A DNA stretch of 64,000 nucleotides from Kudoa neothunni (Eukaryota > Cnidaria). The notes under the pieces were generated by a model, which was not told the DNA's origin, did not search any database, and worked only from the letters and a program-made list of their open reading frames with translations. The translations under genes were made by a program, and so were the position numbers. Where the stretch lies: assembly GCA_964304625.1 (NCBI GenBank), contig OZ199839.1, positions 3,100,001 to 3,164,000 of the forward strand, in the 5' to 3' direction. This document shows, piece by piece, positions 48,751 through 61,459 of the stretch. Position 1 is the stretch's first letter. Each line of letters begins with the position of its first letter.

Positions 48751-51700
48751 GTGGTATCAGTAAATGGCTAAATAGAAAATGCCAAGACTTTCAATTCTTA
48801 CCACAATGAATCAATTTTCCGGATATTGTTGAAAATCACCGTAATCCTATTCACAAGTTTGATGTTTACTACCAAACTATAAGTTAGACTTGATTAAAAT
48901 TTTTCCTAATTTTTTTCCTAGAATTAACCCAGAGAGTAGTGTTTAAGAAAAAAATTTCATAGAAATACGAAAAATTGTATGTTGTAAACATTGATCATTA
49001 CTTTATATATTTAATGTGGAAATTTATTGATCAAGGTATTAATATTTTATTTCAGAACAATAAAAATTTTTATTAGACAAAAACATTGATTTTGTTTGTT
49101 TTAATGTTTGTGTGGAATAATAAATCGCATTATTTATTATTAGAGTTTTATTCATAATCCAATAATAACAACGCTTTATATTGATTATATAATAATGTCC
49201 AATTAATGAGATACCACCATCTCTTGAAACTTCGAAGTAACTCGGGGAATAAAAATTAATTTGCGATAAAAAATTTGAAATACTATCATATAAATATTGT
49301 CACATGCGCACGCATTTTAATAAAAAAGTACAGAATTATTCGAGTTCAAAATTTTTTCCATAAGTTTAACTTGAATTATGTATTAATAAATTAAAAATCA
49401 CCGTTTCTAAAATTATGTAATTAGTAAATTCCAATTAATATAACTAATAAATACGATCTAATTAATAAATTCTAATAATTACAATTTCATGAGTACAATT
49501 TATTTGGATCTTCCTCTTTTAAAAACGCCCCAAGTGTTTCTAAATTCTCGATTATTTTCAAATAATTGTATTAATATTAATCAACATTATCATTAAACAA
49601 ACGATTCGTATTAATTTGAGGTATATTTAATGATCATAACCACCCACACCAGTTTCTTCGTTGAGTATTTTTCATCATAATTAAATCTGTTTTTTAATCC
49701 TATCATATTTTCTAGGGTTACCCCCATACCGATACCAACTTATGAGCAGTACTCATTACTCGCCGAAAGGCATTGATACTTAAAACCGATACCAATAAAA
49801 TTTCGTTTTTTAAAGCCAGTATATAATGAAGAGTAGTGTGTCAAATTACATTAAAATTATTCTTATATTTTTATAAATCTTTACGCATTTCACTATTGAA
49901 TAATACAAAACAAAATATTAGGTTTGTAATATTCATTAGGCCTGTCAATAAAATATCGGGTAATGATAAAATATGCGGCACATAAAAAACGCCCCCCTTG
50001 CGCATGTCTGTTTGTATTTCTTTTTCATGATTCTTGATAATAAAATAGAAGAATATGGGGAAAAAATTCGTCAAAAAATAATAAATTATAAATTTTGAGA
50101 ACTTTTAATCCCAACGCGGTCGGATCCATGTGTGATCTCCATTTTTTTTTTCAACAAACATTGAATTGATCTCTAATTTGTTTTGATAATCATTCCTAAA
50201 TTGGTTCGATTTTATTTTTTTTACAATATAAACACAAATTTTACGATATCAAATTTAATTATACAAGTTTTTATAGGTTTTAAGGACGAATAGTTTAAAA
50301 GCGAGGACAGCGACGTGCTCTCAAAATATATTTTCTTAATTTCCTTGGAGTTGATGAGTTTTTTTAATAATTAATCAACACTATATTTTAGATCAACATT
50401 TATTTTCAATAGGGAAATAACTTAAGATTTATTATAGTGAGTTATCATTTTTTAGGTGGAGTTCTCACATGTGTGTTTAGTATAGTATTCGATAAATGTA
50501 AAAATGTAGTTATAACAAACATAAAACCGAAAAAATTGTTATTTCTATAAAATTATTAGTTTTAATGAATTATATATGTACCGATAAAAATAATAACCTC
50601 ATTTAACGTGTTGTGTTTACATCTTGAAATATTAACAATTAGTATACTTTGCTGATTTTGTTGTTAGGAAATTTTGGCATATAAAAAACTGACAACACTA
50701 TAAAAATGTAGATCAAATTTTTTTAAATGTTTTACACCACACTTAAAGGTAAACAAGTTGATATAATCGTTTTTAAAAATTAGTTTACTGAATTTTAGTA
50801 ATAAAAATTGAATAATTTCTTAATTTCTAAAAAAAGAATTTAACAAAAAATTATAAACTAAAACAAATCTCACTACATTAATATCTATATTTAAAAGTTT
50901 ATTTTTAAAGTTAGTTTACATAAAATTGTTATATATCATTAATAAAAAAGCTAAATAGTAATAATAAATAATTTTTGAGTTAATAATTAAGAAAGAAACA
51001 AAATAATTCAATGTTTGTTGAAAAAAAAGCGCATTAAAGTTTATGCGGGGTCAAAGAATATTAATTCGAGTGATAAAAATTAATTTTCTTGTATTATCCT
51101 CATCTCTATTACCTTTTCTATTTTTTTATCCCTTAAATAGTTAGTGGTGCACACATTTTCCGAGTCGGTCCAGAATTCGACTTTAAAAATCCCCCGGGCC
51201 AAAAAATAACGTATTAAATTGCACTTTAAGAGAATGAATAATTCGGGAACGAAATAAATACGACGCTGACCTTAAATTATTTAGCGTTGATTCCCGGATA
51301 AGAAATTGTGAATTAAAAACGAGGATTGATACACTCCTGCACAGAAATGATTGTGATTTAAATTTTGAAATCAAAATCGACAATGTATGATACTTTTAAA
51401 AAATTTAGTTTGATTGCTTCTATATATCAGTTTGAATCGTAATATCTTTTTGAATGTTATAAAGAAACGTCTCTATGCGAAATCTTCCCCAAACAACGCT
51501 GGGCAGTTCGCGCTAGTATCTTATGAAAATATGGCAAGCGAACAATTTAATTATCTAATAAAATATATTACTCATGGTTTGATGTGTTTATGAATAAAAC
51601 ACCAATCTCGCGCTAAATATTTATTTTACCTTACTAAATTAACTAGTTAACCGTGTAATGGATATCAAAACATTATTTGAGGAAATTAATATTTTACTGA

Positions 51701-51929
51701 CCGACAATACAATACAATCAGTTAGGTTCCCTTATCAAGTAAAATCAGTAAATTTTGGAGAAATAAAATTTTTTGTCATAATCTCATTAGAATACAACAG
51801 ACATCTAAAACAATTGAAATTTAAAAAATGTGGTATCGGTACAAACCTAATATTTCCCTTCATTGTTTTAATGCGTATATAATTATCGCTATACCTATAA
51901 ATTTATTTTGATAAAATTTATGAGTGTTT
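48751..51929. other. long AT-rich intergenic region
   Basis: No supported gene over 3.2 kb. A 27-codon stretch from the ATG at 51658 (MDIKTLFEEINILLTDNT...) ends at a possible GT donor near 51739 and may be a first exon interrupted by the MITE that follows. A minus-strand frame at 51383-51183 is unrecognised. CG-rich motifs lie at 49304-49314 and 49997-50005. Confidence 0.35.
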
Positions 51930-52389
51930 GGTTTTAAAAAATATAGTAAGTCATGGAAAATTAAAAAACACTCTCCAAAGATTTCGTGGTGAAATTCACC
52001 CCAGCATAATTTTTACTTAATTATTCATCCAAAAATGTGTTTATTGTTCAAAATGAATTCTAACTTAGTTTATTTTTTGTGTATAATAAGCTAAGTTAGA
52101 AATTAATATAAAATACATCGTAGTCACATTTTTTACTTTTTAAATAAATTGTTTTACTTTTTTGCGTTACCGAAGAATCGATGGCTTATGATTTGTACCG
52201 TAAAGGTTTTATGAGGGTTAGTAATGTGAGTAATGGCACTTTTTCTCTGAATGTAACGTGTCAAACCGTATAATATTTTACGGATAAATTTATCACAATT
52301 TCTTGTTTAAATTGACTTAAAAAAACTCTGGGTGAACTTCACCCAAAATCTTTGGAGGTAGTTCGTTTTATGATACATTCGAGGGTTAA
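51930..52389. mobile_element. short piggyBac-type MITE (element F)
   Basis: The right end is GAGGGTTAA (TTAA 52386-52389). The inverted subterminal blocks are CTCCAAAGATTTCGTGGTGAAATTCACC (about 51975) and its partner at about 52330-52357, each including a GGTGAA-TTCACC palindrome. The left TTAA is one of two nearby candidates (51932 or 51966). Non-coding. Confidence 0.6.
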
Positions 52390-54141
52390 AAAGATTTGTC
52401 TTCACTATGGACATCGTTTGGTTTTATAGAACAAACAGAATAACATTAATACCCTATCATTTTATCTAGAATAGAGGTCTCCAAACTTTTTGATACGAGG
52501 GCCACAAATAATTTGACATTGGTCGCTGCTTCATTTTCATATAAATTTTATGATGATTAATTACTTATGTATAAAGTTCTCATTTAACTTGTTATATTAC
52601 TTCGCACGTACCATTCCTGAGTATTTTGAATATTCAGATTTATAGCGTAATTACGATGATTGAATTCATTGAGCACTGTTACATATAACATATTTTTTTG
52701 TTGTCCCATTTAATCACAAAATAATCTAATATCAGCTTTTCATGAAAAGTTCTGCATTCCAAATGAACTTTTCGATTTCTCAGGTCGTTCGACATTTCTT
52801 CTCCCATGTCTCAAAATGTCAAACGTATAAAACCCAATGCAACTATTAAAGCCCAAAAGTGAGAACGAACTTTATAACTGAATATGTTAAGTATGTAGCG
52901 ACGTAATGACATAATATAATTAAAATTTTAAAAGTTTTAGGAAAAAAATTCAAATTAATTAACAAATAAATCGTTATATAGCAGTATAACAGTATAACAG
53001 GGGAGGCCAGACTTGTTTAAATGGGAACCATGTTTGATGAATTTCAAATTTTTCGGAGCTACAAGGATTGAAAATTATATTTGGGGGTTGTTATATTTAT
53101 ATTTGGCTAAAAGTTTTAGTTGATAATGAATTAATGTAAAATTCAAGCGTTCTTATTCATGATAGCTGCAGGATCATATGACTTTCAAAGTGGCCAAATA
53201 AATTTATAAACAAAATTTAATGAAACATTAAGCCAAGTTTAAATTTTTCTAGAGTTGCGGTTCGGTCACCCCTGTTGTGTGTTATGATGTATTTATCACA
53301 TACAAAAAATAGTAAGGTCTTAGAAATTACGATAATGTGAGTTGTTCGCAATTTAAGTTAGTTATGAACGTTATTTTGTATAAGAATGAATTTAATTTTC
53401 TCATATAATACGCCACTTTTAATAAAATTTGTTTGTGAAACCAAAAAAATCTATTTTATATTTTTTAACAGAAACCTAGATGGACCATATTAAAAATGTT
53501 GGAGGCCTCTGATATAGATCACCTAAATATTATTTTTGTTATGAATAATGAAATATAATTCCATAATTATAAATTCACTCTTAAATTCCTAGAAAAATGC
53601 TGTGAATGAAAATTTAAGTGTATGTTTTTATAGCTCAATAGAATAGTCTATAAAACTATTCAGTGGAATCGATAAGTGTTACAATATTCTCATTATTTGT
53701 CGTTGGAACGATTAAACTATAAAGGTATTTATAGTGCCAAATCTAAACTATAGTAACATTTGAGCATATCAAAGGAGTTAATCGGTAGCAAAGGAGTCAT
53801 ATTTTAGCGGTGTAAATCTCTTGAATGATTAAAAATATAAAAAATTTAGCGTTGATTAAAAAAATTCCATTTCATATATTATCAACTATTTGGAATGAAA
53901 TAATTTGATAGGATAATTGTAGAATGAATGATATCCATAGTTATTTTGCAAAGAAGATAGTTAGTTGCGGGTGAGAACTTCACGCCAAAAATAAATCGAA
54001 GTTGTAAGGATCAAAAATTACATGAACAAAAGCGTGAATGTTACTTAGGATTAAATTTTGTGATGAAAACAGTCTTAGTAACTCCTATAGTACATAAATT
54101 GTCTATCGTGCGCAATCGTAAATGTCGAATTAGGCAAAATA
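52390..54141. other. intergenic, no gene; possible single MITE end
   Basis: AT-rich. At about 53950-53985 a segment with GGGTGAGAACTTCACGCC and a following GAAGTTG block resembles one end of the element F family; I did not find the partner. Confidence 0.35.
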
Positions 54142-54739
54142 ATGACGGAAATGTGCAGTTCTTCAACCACTCAAGACTCATCTACCACATTATCATGCGC
54201 AGAGAGCAACATAGCCCAAACAATAAGCATACGCATTATAAGATCGTTTGAATATCGCAATGTGAAGCATATGGTGATGAAAAATGTTGATTTGACCATG
54301 AATGTGAGTGATTTTCTTGCCCAGCTGGCAGTTGTGATCAGAACCGATAAATCCCTCAACTCATCTATACGTTACTATCCGTATGGTAAGAGAATTTTTT
54401 CCAAAAATAAAAAACCACACGTGATTTAGGCACTATAATTCAATTTGATTCATTCTAATGGGTATTATTGTTTGTAGATACCTTGAAGATAGAACACCAT
54501 GCATTTGGAGCAAAGGTAATCTTGGGGTTCACATTAATTTTGTAATGTGGTTATCAGAGTAACCAAGCCATTATTAATATGGCAGATGACAAATGCTTAA
54601 TTATGACAGAAAGAGAGCGCTCACTGGAATCATATGGTGTTGGTATGACATTATAAAAATTGTTTGCGTTTGGTGTTGGATTAAAAAAATGGTATACGAA
54701 AAGTTTAGGTACCTGATTAATCCAGTAGATTTTCGTTAA
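54142..54739 (+). CDS. UPF0538 family protein (C2orf76 homologue)
   Basis: Four exons: 54142-54385, 54478-54515, 54558-54661 and 54704-54739, with introns of 92, 42 and 42 bp. After a Ser/Thr-rich start the conserved core reads SIRIIRSFEYRNVKHMV (human TVRLIRSFEHRNFKPVV), NVDLTMNVSDFLAQL (human GVNLDQTVKEFIVFL), YYPYDTLKIEHHA (human NYKYDALKIIHQA), KSNQAIINMADDKCLIM and LESYGVG (human LKAAGIA), and ends YLINPVDFR (human YKANPISSW). The family is ubiquitin-like in fold by prediction and its function is unknown. One base appears to be missing near 54645 between the LESYGVG and DIIKI segments; exon 4 could otherwise be spliced differently. Confidence 0.8.
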
Positions 54740-56947
54740 TAATGTTGATGCCTCAAAATAAATTTCATAATGAATAATAAATTCCCGTTAATATTGTTGG
54801 TATATGAAAATTAATTTTATAATGAATTTTAATTTTTTTAAATTAAACAAAATAATCTCGTATATATGTTTAGTAGGAGTAGTTTTACATCCACCTGTTC
54901 ACGTAAACCAGCGATTCCCAGTTATTTTTGGTTTCCGCAACCCTTCTAAAAAAATAATTTTAAAATGGACTTAACTTTAACGAGAAAAAAAATATAAATT
55001 AAATAATACAACCGATGATAAATTAAACGTTTTGATTTTAATTGTTTTTTGAACAATAATTAAGCCAAAACGAGATTTTTAATTAGATAAAAATATGTTT
55101 GAATTATAATTTGTAAATGAACGATAAAGTTTTTGTTAAAGTGAGTGGTTCTTAACCTTTTTTCCTCGCGGACTCCTACTTTGTTCAATGGACTTATCAT
55201 GGACCCCCATCTTGTTTTAATGCATAATCCAGTCATACATATAAATATTTTATCTTTTCGTTCCTATTGTTCACTTCAGTGAACAGATTAAAAAATATTT
55301 AGAATTTTTGTTTAATTGTTTATTAAAAAATAAATCAAATTCAAATTGTTTGTAATTTTTATATTAGTTTGATTTAAAAAAATTCTCGATGAAAAATAAA
55401 AATTTGGGAACAAAAAAAAACTTGAATTATTTAACTAATATCCCCAACTTTATTAAAATATTTTTTTCATGTAAATTAATTATGTTGTGCTTTTGTTTCG
55501 AAATATGTATTAAAAATTGTTAATCACTAATACGTGAAGTATTTTTAGTATTAAACCAAAAAAAATAAAAACAGTGATGCATATTTTAAAATAAAAAATT
55601 TTCTTGTAATAATCGAAATATTTGTACCATAGAGAATCATTATTTTCGTTAATTATTATTTATGCTACAATCAAGAGTTAATAAACGAGGAATTTTTATA
55701 TAATAGAATGCGAGATTAATGCAAAAATCCTACATTTTTATAAATGATAAATGTTAAAAAAATATTTAATGAGATTTCCGTAGTTTCTTTTTATCAATAA
55801 ATTCACAGAATTCTGACAAGTATTTGAAAGAGCAACGCGTATATAAGCGATTTCGTGACTTTTTTTATGGAAATCTAGTCTTGCAATAATAGATTGTTGT
55901 AGAAGGAGTAATCAATCTAATTGCATACTCTGTAACATGAAGAAGTATATTTTGGGATTTTTTAGCTTTTATCAAATAAAGTAATGAATAACTTTTGTTT
56001 TGTAGATTTTTTTACGAAGTAAATTATAACACAAGGAGATTTTGTAATAAATATAAAATATTTATACGAAACAATAACGTAAGGGTATAATGCAAATTTT
56101 TAATAATTACGCTAACGATTAAAAATATCTAATTATAATGAAGGTATGGTGGTAAAGTTGGATTAAGATTTTATTTAAATCACTCTTGGACCTCAGGTTT
56201 AAAACCGCTGGTTTAAGTGAAAAATATCAAATGTAAATAGTCGCGCTTGTGCATAATGTGGATTTTTTGATTGTACATCTAAAGATTCAATGCGGAATAT
56301 AACACATGTGACCTTATATTGAATGTGGAACCTCAGTTTATATATCTTTTCAATGCAACTTTATTTGAACTTGAAGTATAAAAATTTAATTCGAACACCA
56401 ACTAAATCTTAGTTTACTTAAATAATATACAATCTGATTTTTACAGATTCAACATATTTTAATCATTTAAAAATTTGTTTATTTTGCCCATTCAGGGGTG
56501 AATAATTCATAATTTTTTACTTATGGCGATTTAAAATTTTAATGTTACATTTTATTTATGAATAAAAAAAATTATCATTTTTTAAATATTAATAAATAGA
56601 AAATAATAGATTGAAAGAGTAAATTAATGTCCAGTAATATTCATCAAATGACTTTTGTTTACCAGACTTATTTCAATTACGTTTATGCGCGAATCGCACA
56701 TGATATACTTTCGAGAGAGGCTCCAATTACGATGAACATTGTTTCCCAACCTTTTTTCTATCGTCCCCATTTTTTCTTGAAAAAAAATTCTGTACCTCAC
56801 CTGTCTCAAGAGTATTGATTTTTGTACTTAAACTGTGGACCATTTTGAATAAAGCTCCTTAACACATTAAAATCTGAAACAAGTTAATAAATATTTCTTC
56901 TTCTATTAAATTAAAATGTGTTCGATCGGTTCTAACTTAATTTATCG
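54740..56947. other. AT-rich intergenic region
   Basis: Nothing coding is supported. Overlapping frames at 56624-56818 on both strands have some protein-like stretches but no motif. 55140-55220 is slightly GC-richer. Confidence 0.35.
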
Positions 56948-57186
56948 ATGGACCTTAAAATTAACATCTTTAATTCTTCATTCCGTCGAAAACACCGCCT
57001 AAGGAAACTCGTGTTATTCCAACCTACAATAGGAAAGAGTTTCGTGTATACGAGGCTAATGAAACGAAAGTGGATAATATAAGTACAAAATTAATCAGTA
57101 TTATATTAGAGTTAATCAAAAAGGGACTGTATAATTCTAAACGAGACATAATTGTGATTCAAACTATTCTGATTCTATTCGGGTGA
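56948..57186 (+). CDS. possible SPO11/TopoVIA-like N-terminal exon
   Basis: From the ATG at 56948, with one base missing near 56980, the plus strand reads MDLKINIFNSS, then PSKTPPKETRVIPTYNRKEF, then STKLISIILELIKKG and LYNSKRDIIVIQ, up to a TGA at 57184 or a GT donor at 57183. The last part resembles SPO11 around its catalytic site (human LSMIYKLVQSNTYATKRDIYY), the meiotic DNA double-strand-break transesterase. The catalytic tyrosine pair after KRDI is replaced by I-V here, so if homologous it is a dead copy or a damaged reading. No further exons were recognised downstream. The composition strongly suggests coding; the family call is tentative. Confidence 0.4.
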
Positions 57187-58164
57187 ATCATACGTTAAAT
57201 ATAATTATTAATTTTTATATAATTAGTCTTGGTTTTTGTATTTTTTATCATATTAACCGATACTTAAAAGTAGGCGATATTAACTTCAAAATACCTCATA
57301 ACTCCGAATTATCTCACCATTATCTGTGCCACACCAATAGTCAGGATTTTCCACGCCCCACCGGTGGGAAACACTGACGCAGAATCAATAGATTGCGTAC
57401 GAAGCATGCTCGGCCGTACAATTTTTGTGTTAATTCAAGTTAAAGTCTCGGATCCCCAGTAACTGTCTTTCTCATTCCAAAGGGCCCGGGAACCCCTAAT
57501 CGGAAAGCCACGATCTATATCCCAGAAATACTGCATAAAATAATATTTAAACTTTTTATTCGCCATTCTAACTTCATATAATATATATATATATATATTG
57601 GATTTGTTTTTTTGACGCTACAAAAAAATTGAACTGTGGAGATAAAATGTGTAACCAACTCATAAACTTAAAATTTTTCTTGTATGCCAACAACCCACCC
57701 ATTTATCGTTATTTATTTATTATTATTTAAATTAATTATCATCATATCTAATATTCATAGCGAAATTAATGTCGAAATGTTTTACAATTATTGCAACCAA
57801 ACGAGATTTAAAACGCTATAATTTACGAGTATATCGGATTGGAGAACATCGAACCTCTCATTCCAATCATCACAAGTTAAGCAAATTGTAGCGCCAATAG
57901 CCGCCTTCAACAAATCCCTAATTTCACGTGATTCAACACCAAACATTCATTCTCATTTTTTGATGCGCCAGTAAAAAAATCAATTTAGAAAATGAAACAG
58001 TAATTTCTTTTTTCAACATGGATGACTACAAAATTTTTAAAAACGACCCCCAACTCAAATGGTGACTCCATCAACAAAGTGATGCTTGGCGTTGTAGTTA
58101 GACGGCTGAAAACATTGTCTATTAGAATTATAAATGTTTGTTTGTTCGTTGTCAATTTTTATCG
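57187..58164. other. intergenic with a GC-richer patch
   Basis: 57330-57530 is clearly richer in GC than its surroundings and holds no reading frame I trust; it may be an old repeat. A (TA)n run lies at 57579-57597. Confidence 0.35.
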
Positions 58165-60739
58165 CTATAATTGATCGCACGAGAGAATCACACTTTGGGT
58201 GTATTTATCAATAGGGATATTGTAATGGGCCAGTCTAGGTTTGGTGATGTTGCAACGCAAAACATTGAAATATCGCCACAGTTTTCGCATATTGATCATT
58301 TGGTCGATATAGGTCTCATCGAATAGGGGAGATGGTAGTTTGATCCCTTTGAAGAGCACCTCATCGGATAACTTGGTCACATTTTTCGGGGATAAAGCAA
58401 TTAGACTATGACTTTTTATGTTGGTGTCGAAAAGATTGCTTTCCTTCAGCCGGTCATTCATCGACAATTTCAGCATATTGATATCACTCATAGCAATTCC
58501 TAGGTAGGGTATAAACGGCGCCTGTAAACTTTCAATGATAGATCTGTAGGATTCGTGACTGTTGGTGATGTCGGTCATATGCGAAAGTTTGTACCAAATA
58601 TCGTAGAATTCCTGGTTGGATTCCAGTAATGAGGTGATTAGTTTGGTGTTGTTCGACGAGGACATTCCAGTGTACACAGCAAAGGCGCTATGTATGTTGC
58701 CAAGATTAAACAGTGAATCCAACAACCTAAACATAAACTCTAGGCATTTGATTCGTTTGGATTTTTTCTCGCTGGAGTTGATTATTTTGATGGTCCAATG
58801 GTTTACAAAATGGAACCGAGCGGTAGATCTATTCATATTGGCGCATATTTTTCGATATGAAAAAGGTTCGTTGTAACTTGGATTTATTAGCGTGGAACAG
58901 CTGGCACCATTAGATGACGGGGTAGGTGGGAGGGTTGGAGTTGGATGCGTAGGTAACAGCGCTCGCCCCAGCACTACTGTACACCGAATCATAACTCAGC
59001 GATTTTTGGTATTTCAAATGAAACCAATACAGGAATTTCTCCAAGATTAATAGCATGAAATATCTCTTCATCGGTTGTAGTGAGTTGGGCGGCAACATCA
59101 TGAGGAGATATCGACAACAGTTTCTTCACCGCCACTTTCGGCTCAAACAACTGCTGATGTTGTTCCACATTATTAGAAACTTTATGATTGAGACTGGGAA
59201 GTGTGTTGTTAGCAACTGTGAGATAATGTTGCAACGCACGTCTCAATGCTAATGCTAGATTGTGTCTACCTCTCAACACCAAACAATACATTAATTGCCA
59301 TAGTTGAGGAAGATAACCACCCAATGCTTGACCACTTTCAAACACGTTACTGATCACGTCAATCAATAGAATGGTGTTCGAATAGAAAAATGGTGAGGTT
59401 CTCGATGTGGTGGATCAGGGAAATAACGATACACCTCACCCAACAACACATCCACAAGATCTTGTAATGGAATAAACAATCGATAGGTGACCAAAAATAG
59501 ATCAATCTGAGTGGCACAATTGGAATCATTATAGTATTGGAGACGTATCTTGGCCATATAATGTATTATATCAATCGGACGACCAGCTTCCAAATGAAAA
59601 TTCAAGGTGTATTTGTGATAGTCACTAGGTCCGTGACATACACATTGAATATTCATCATGTTGTGAAATGAAAAAAATAAGAGGAATCTCTGAGCTGGTA
59701 TCAACCCTGAACGGATAGTCTTTTGGATCATTATTATCATAGTTACAGTAATGGTTACGCATTACAGAGATGAACTCATTCATATCCATCTGACTGGCTC
59801 TCTCTGTAAATCTACAAAAGTCAAATATTAATGATACAGATATGTCGTGTGTTGGTTTATTGGTGAAATAGATTTAACAGATAAAACACTAGGGCTACCT
59901 TTTTGACAAATTTTTATAGGCTGTCATCTCCTTTAGATTTCTTTCTTTCAATATTGAAATAGATTTAACAGAATAAAAACACTAGGGCTACCTTTTTGAC
60001 AAATTTTTATAGGCTGTCATCTCCTTTAGATTTCTTTCTTTCAATATCTCAAATTCGTTTCGCCAGCACAAACATCATTCCGTCGGACATGGAAGTTACT
60101 TTTCTTAATGAATGATAACCTTGTGGAATGGGAGCGGGAGTAGCACGAGATGATGAATGTGAGCTGGAGGATTGTGTTGGCAAATTCGATAATGTTTTCA
60201 CCTCCAAAACTACGATTTCTCCTCTCGATACAACGACACACTGTTGATTGAGGTGGAACATATTCACCATCGAATGCCATTGGTCGATAAATATATCCGC
60301 TATATCTACCACTGACAACTGATCCACAGCAAATACCACAAAAGTTTTCAAACATTGCATCCATCTCAGTGTATTGTAATCGATCGATAGCAAACAAAAA
60401 TACCATCAATGTAAAGTTTGAATTCGTTGTATTTTTGAAAAATGCTCAGATGGGGCTGATATCGAATGTAAAACAGTATCTTTGAAGGTAGTGCCTCCAC
60501 TACCCCAAACCGCTCGAGGATGAACCCGCATTACAACCGCTCCCTGACGACCGCGAGATATCATTCGGACTAGGATGAGTGAGCGAATCATTGTTGGCTA
60601 TAAATGACATTCTCTCGGTCAACAGCGATAAGAAAAAAACATTCAAAATTCGAAATTGTTTCCAAGAGTTGATTGCTGGAGAGAGATTAGTCGTCAAAAA
60701 ACAAATCTGTTCGTTTGCATCGACCTTATTCAAACACAT
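58165..60739 (-). CDS. RasGEF (Cdc25-type) guanine nucleotide exchange factor
   Basis: Main exons about 60739-59992 and 59811-58165, intron 59991-59812; further small introns in the 5' part are possible. Domain order: Ser/Gly-rich linker, an unassigned region (SKYNEFKLYIDG, VVDIADIFIDQWHSMVN), RasGEF_N (TQIDLFLVTYRLFIPLQDLV), then the catalytic Cdc25 domain: ISPHDVAAQLTTTDEEIFHA, GEFLYWF, a Ser-rich loop, HWTIKIIN, LFNLGNIHSAFAVYTGM, IPYLGIAMSDINML. It would load GTP on a Ras or Rap GTPase; the GEFLYW motif resembles C3G/RAPGEF1 (PEVLLW). At least seven single-base excesses are needed to keep frame, for example TTTTT at 60432-60436, AAATT at 60051-60055, AAAAAAA at 59671-59677 and TTT at 59036-59038, while protein conservation stays good. 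It ends TAG. Confidence 0.78.
59864..60047. repeat. tandem duplication of an exon/intron junction (91 and 93 bp)
   Basis: Copies 59864-59954 and 59955-60047 cover the 3' end of the first RasGEF exon and the start of its intron. They are identical except for two run lengths (AT against AAT, and AAAAC against AAAAAC), each longer by one A in the second copy. Either a very recent duplication or an assembly artefact. Confidence 0.9.
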
Positions 60740-61098
60740 CAACGTTGGAATTGATAAATTTTAGCGCTTTATTAATGCACCGCGTATTCTCCATTATAAA
60801 TGCTATAGTTGGAGGCTCAAATGAAGGCATTGTTGGTAGGAGATTTTTGGTTGTTTTTTACAATTCGTGAGGAACAATTACCGTGACAACAGCGAGCTTC
60901 AAGCATGTTATCAGAAATCACCATTTGCCCATGTGGCCGTCGGCAGTGCTTCTAGCCCTGTTTTTGGTCATAGTTTGATACGGCGGTTTCATTAAGAGTC
61001 TGCCTAACTAAAAGATATAACTTGGGAGGGATTAAATAAAACATTTAATTACCAAAAAATCTGTTCCAAATATAAAATTATTGAAATTAAATTTTCTG
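60740..61098. other. intergenic between two minus-strand genes
   Basis: The 5' flank of the RasGEF gene; upstream exons of that gene may lie here, but none is clear. Confidence 0.35.
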
Positions 61099-61459
61099 TC
61101 AAAATATCAATCCACAATAAACAGTCAGGCAGACCAGTAGACAGATTAACAAATTTCTAATCACACGCCTAATTTCTGTGTTTACAGGATTTAATAATGT
61201 GTATAAAGATTTTACGCTGCCGAATAGGACCAAAAATTAAGGACGTTCAAACAACTACTAACACATATTTTGGGGCAGAACATGATTGATTGGTCTGTAT
61301 GATAGAATTTGTCGTTGAAAAAGTTTTAAAATATTGGAATAAATTGATCGAATGCGGAAGTTGGTAACCGCTTTTGGGGATATACAAAATTTGGCGGTTA
61401 TTTCCATGATAATCATCTAATCCGACACATTTCTCCTTGCTCGATACAGTCACAGTCAT
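61099..61459 (-). CDS. small single-pass (tail-anchored) membrane protein, unrecognised
   Basis: Exon 1 is 61459-61265 (65 codons from MTVTVSSKEKCVGLDDYHG, with LYIPKSGYQLPHSINLF), then a 48-bp GT..AG intron, and exon 2 is 61216-61099. Exon 2 reads RKIFIHIIKSCKHR and, after removing one base from the AAA at 61173-61175, IRRVIRNLLICLLVCLTVY, a hydrophobic helix close to the C-terminus, ending at TGA. This is the layout of a tail-anchored protein of about 103 residues. No family was recognised. The intron could instead be read at 61215-61176 with an in-frame TGA upstream, which I find less likely. Confidence 0.5.

Noticed and set aside
51183-51383. A reverse-transcriptase-like fragment on the minus strand
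   Set aside because: The frame has some Arg/Ser/Leu-rich order but none of the RT motifs; too short to support a LINE call.
58989-59000. Programmed +1 slippage at stop codons in RasGEF (the next frame often starts one base into the stop)
   Set aside because: Conserved residues show that the correct frame resumes about 40 bases before this stop (GEFLYWFHLKYQK), so the stop position is a by-product of an upstream extra base.
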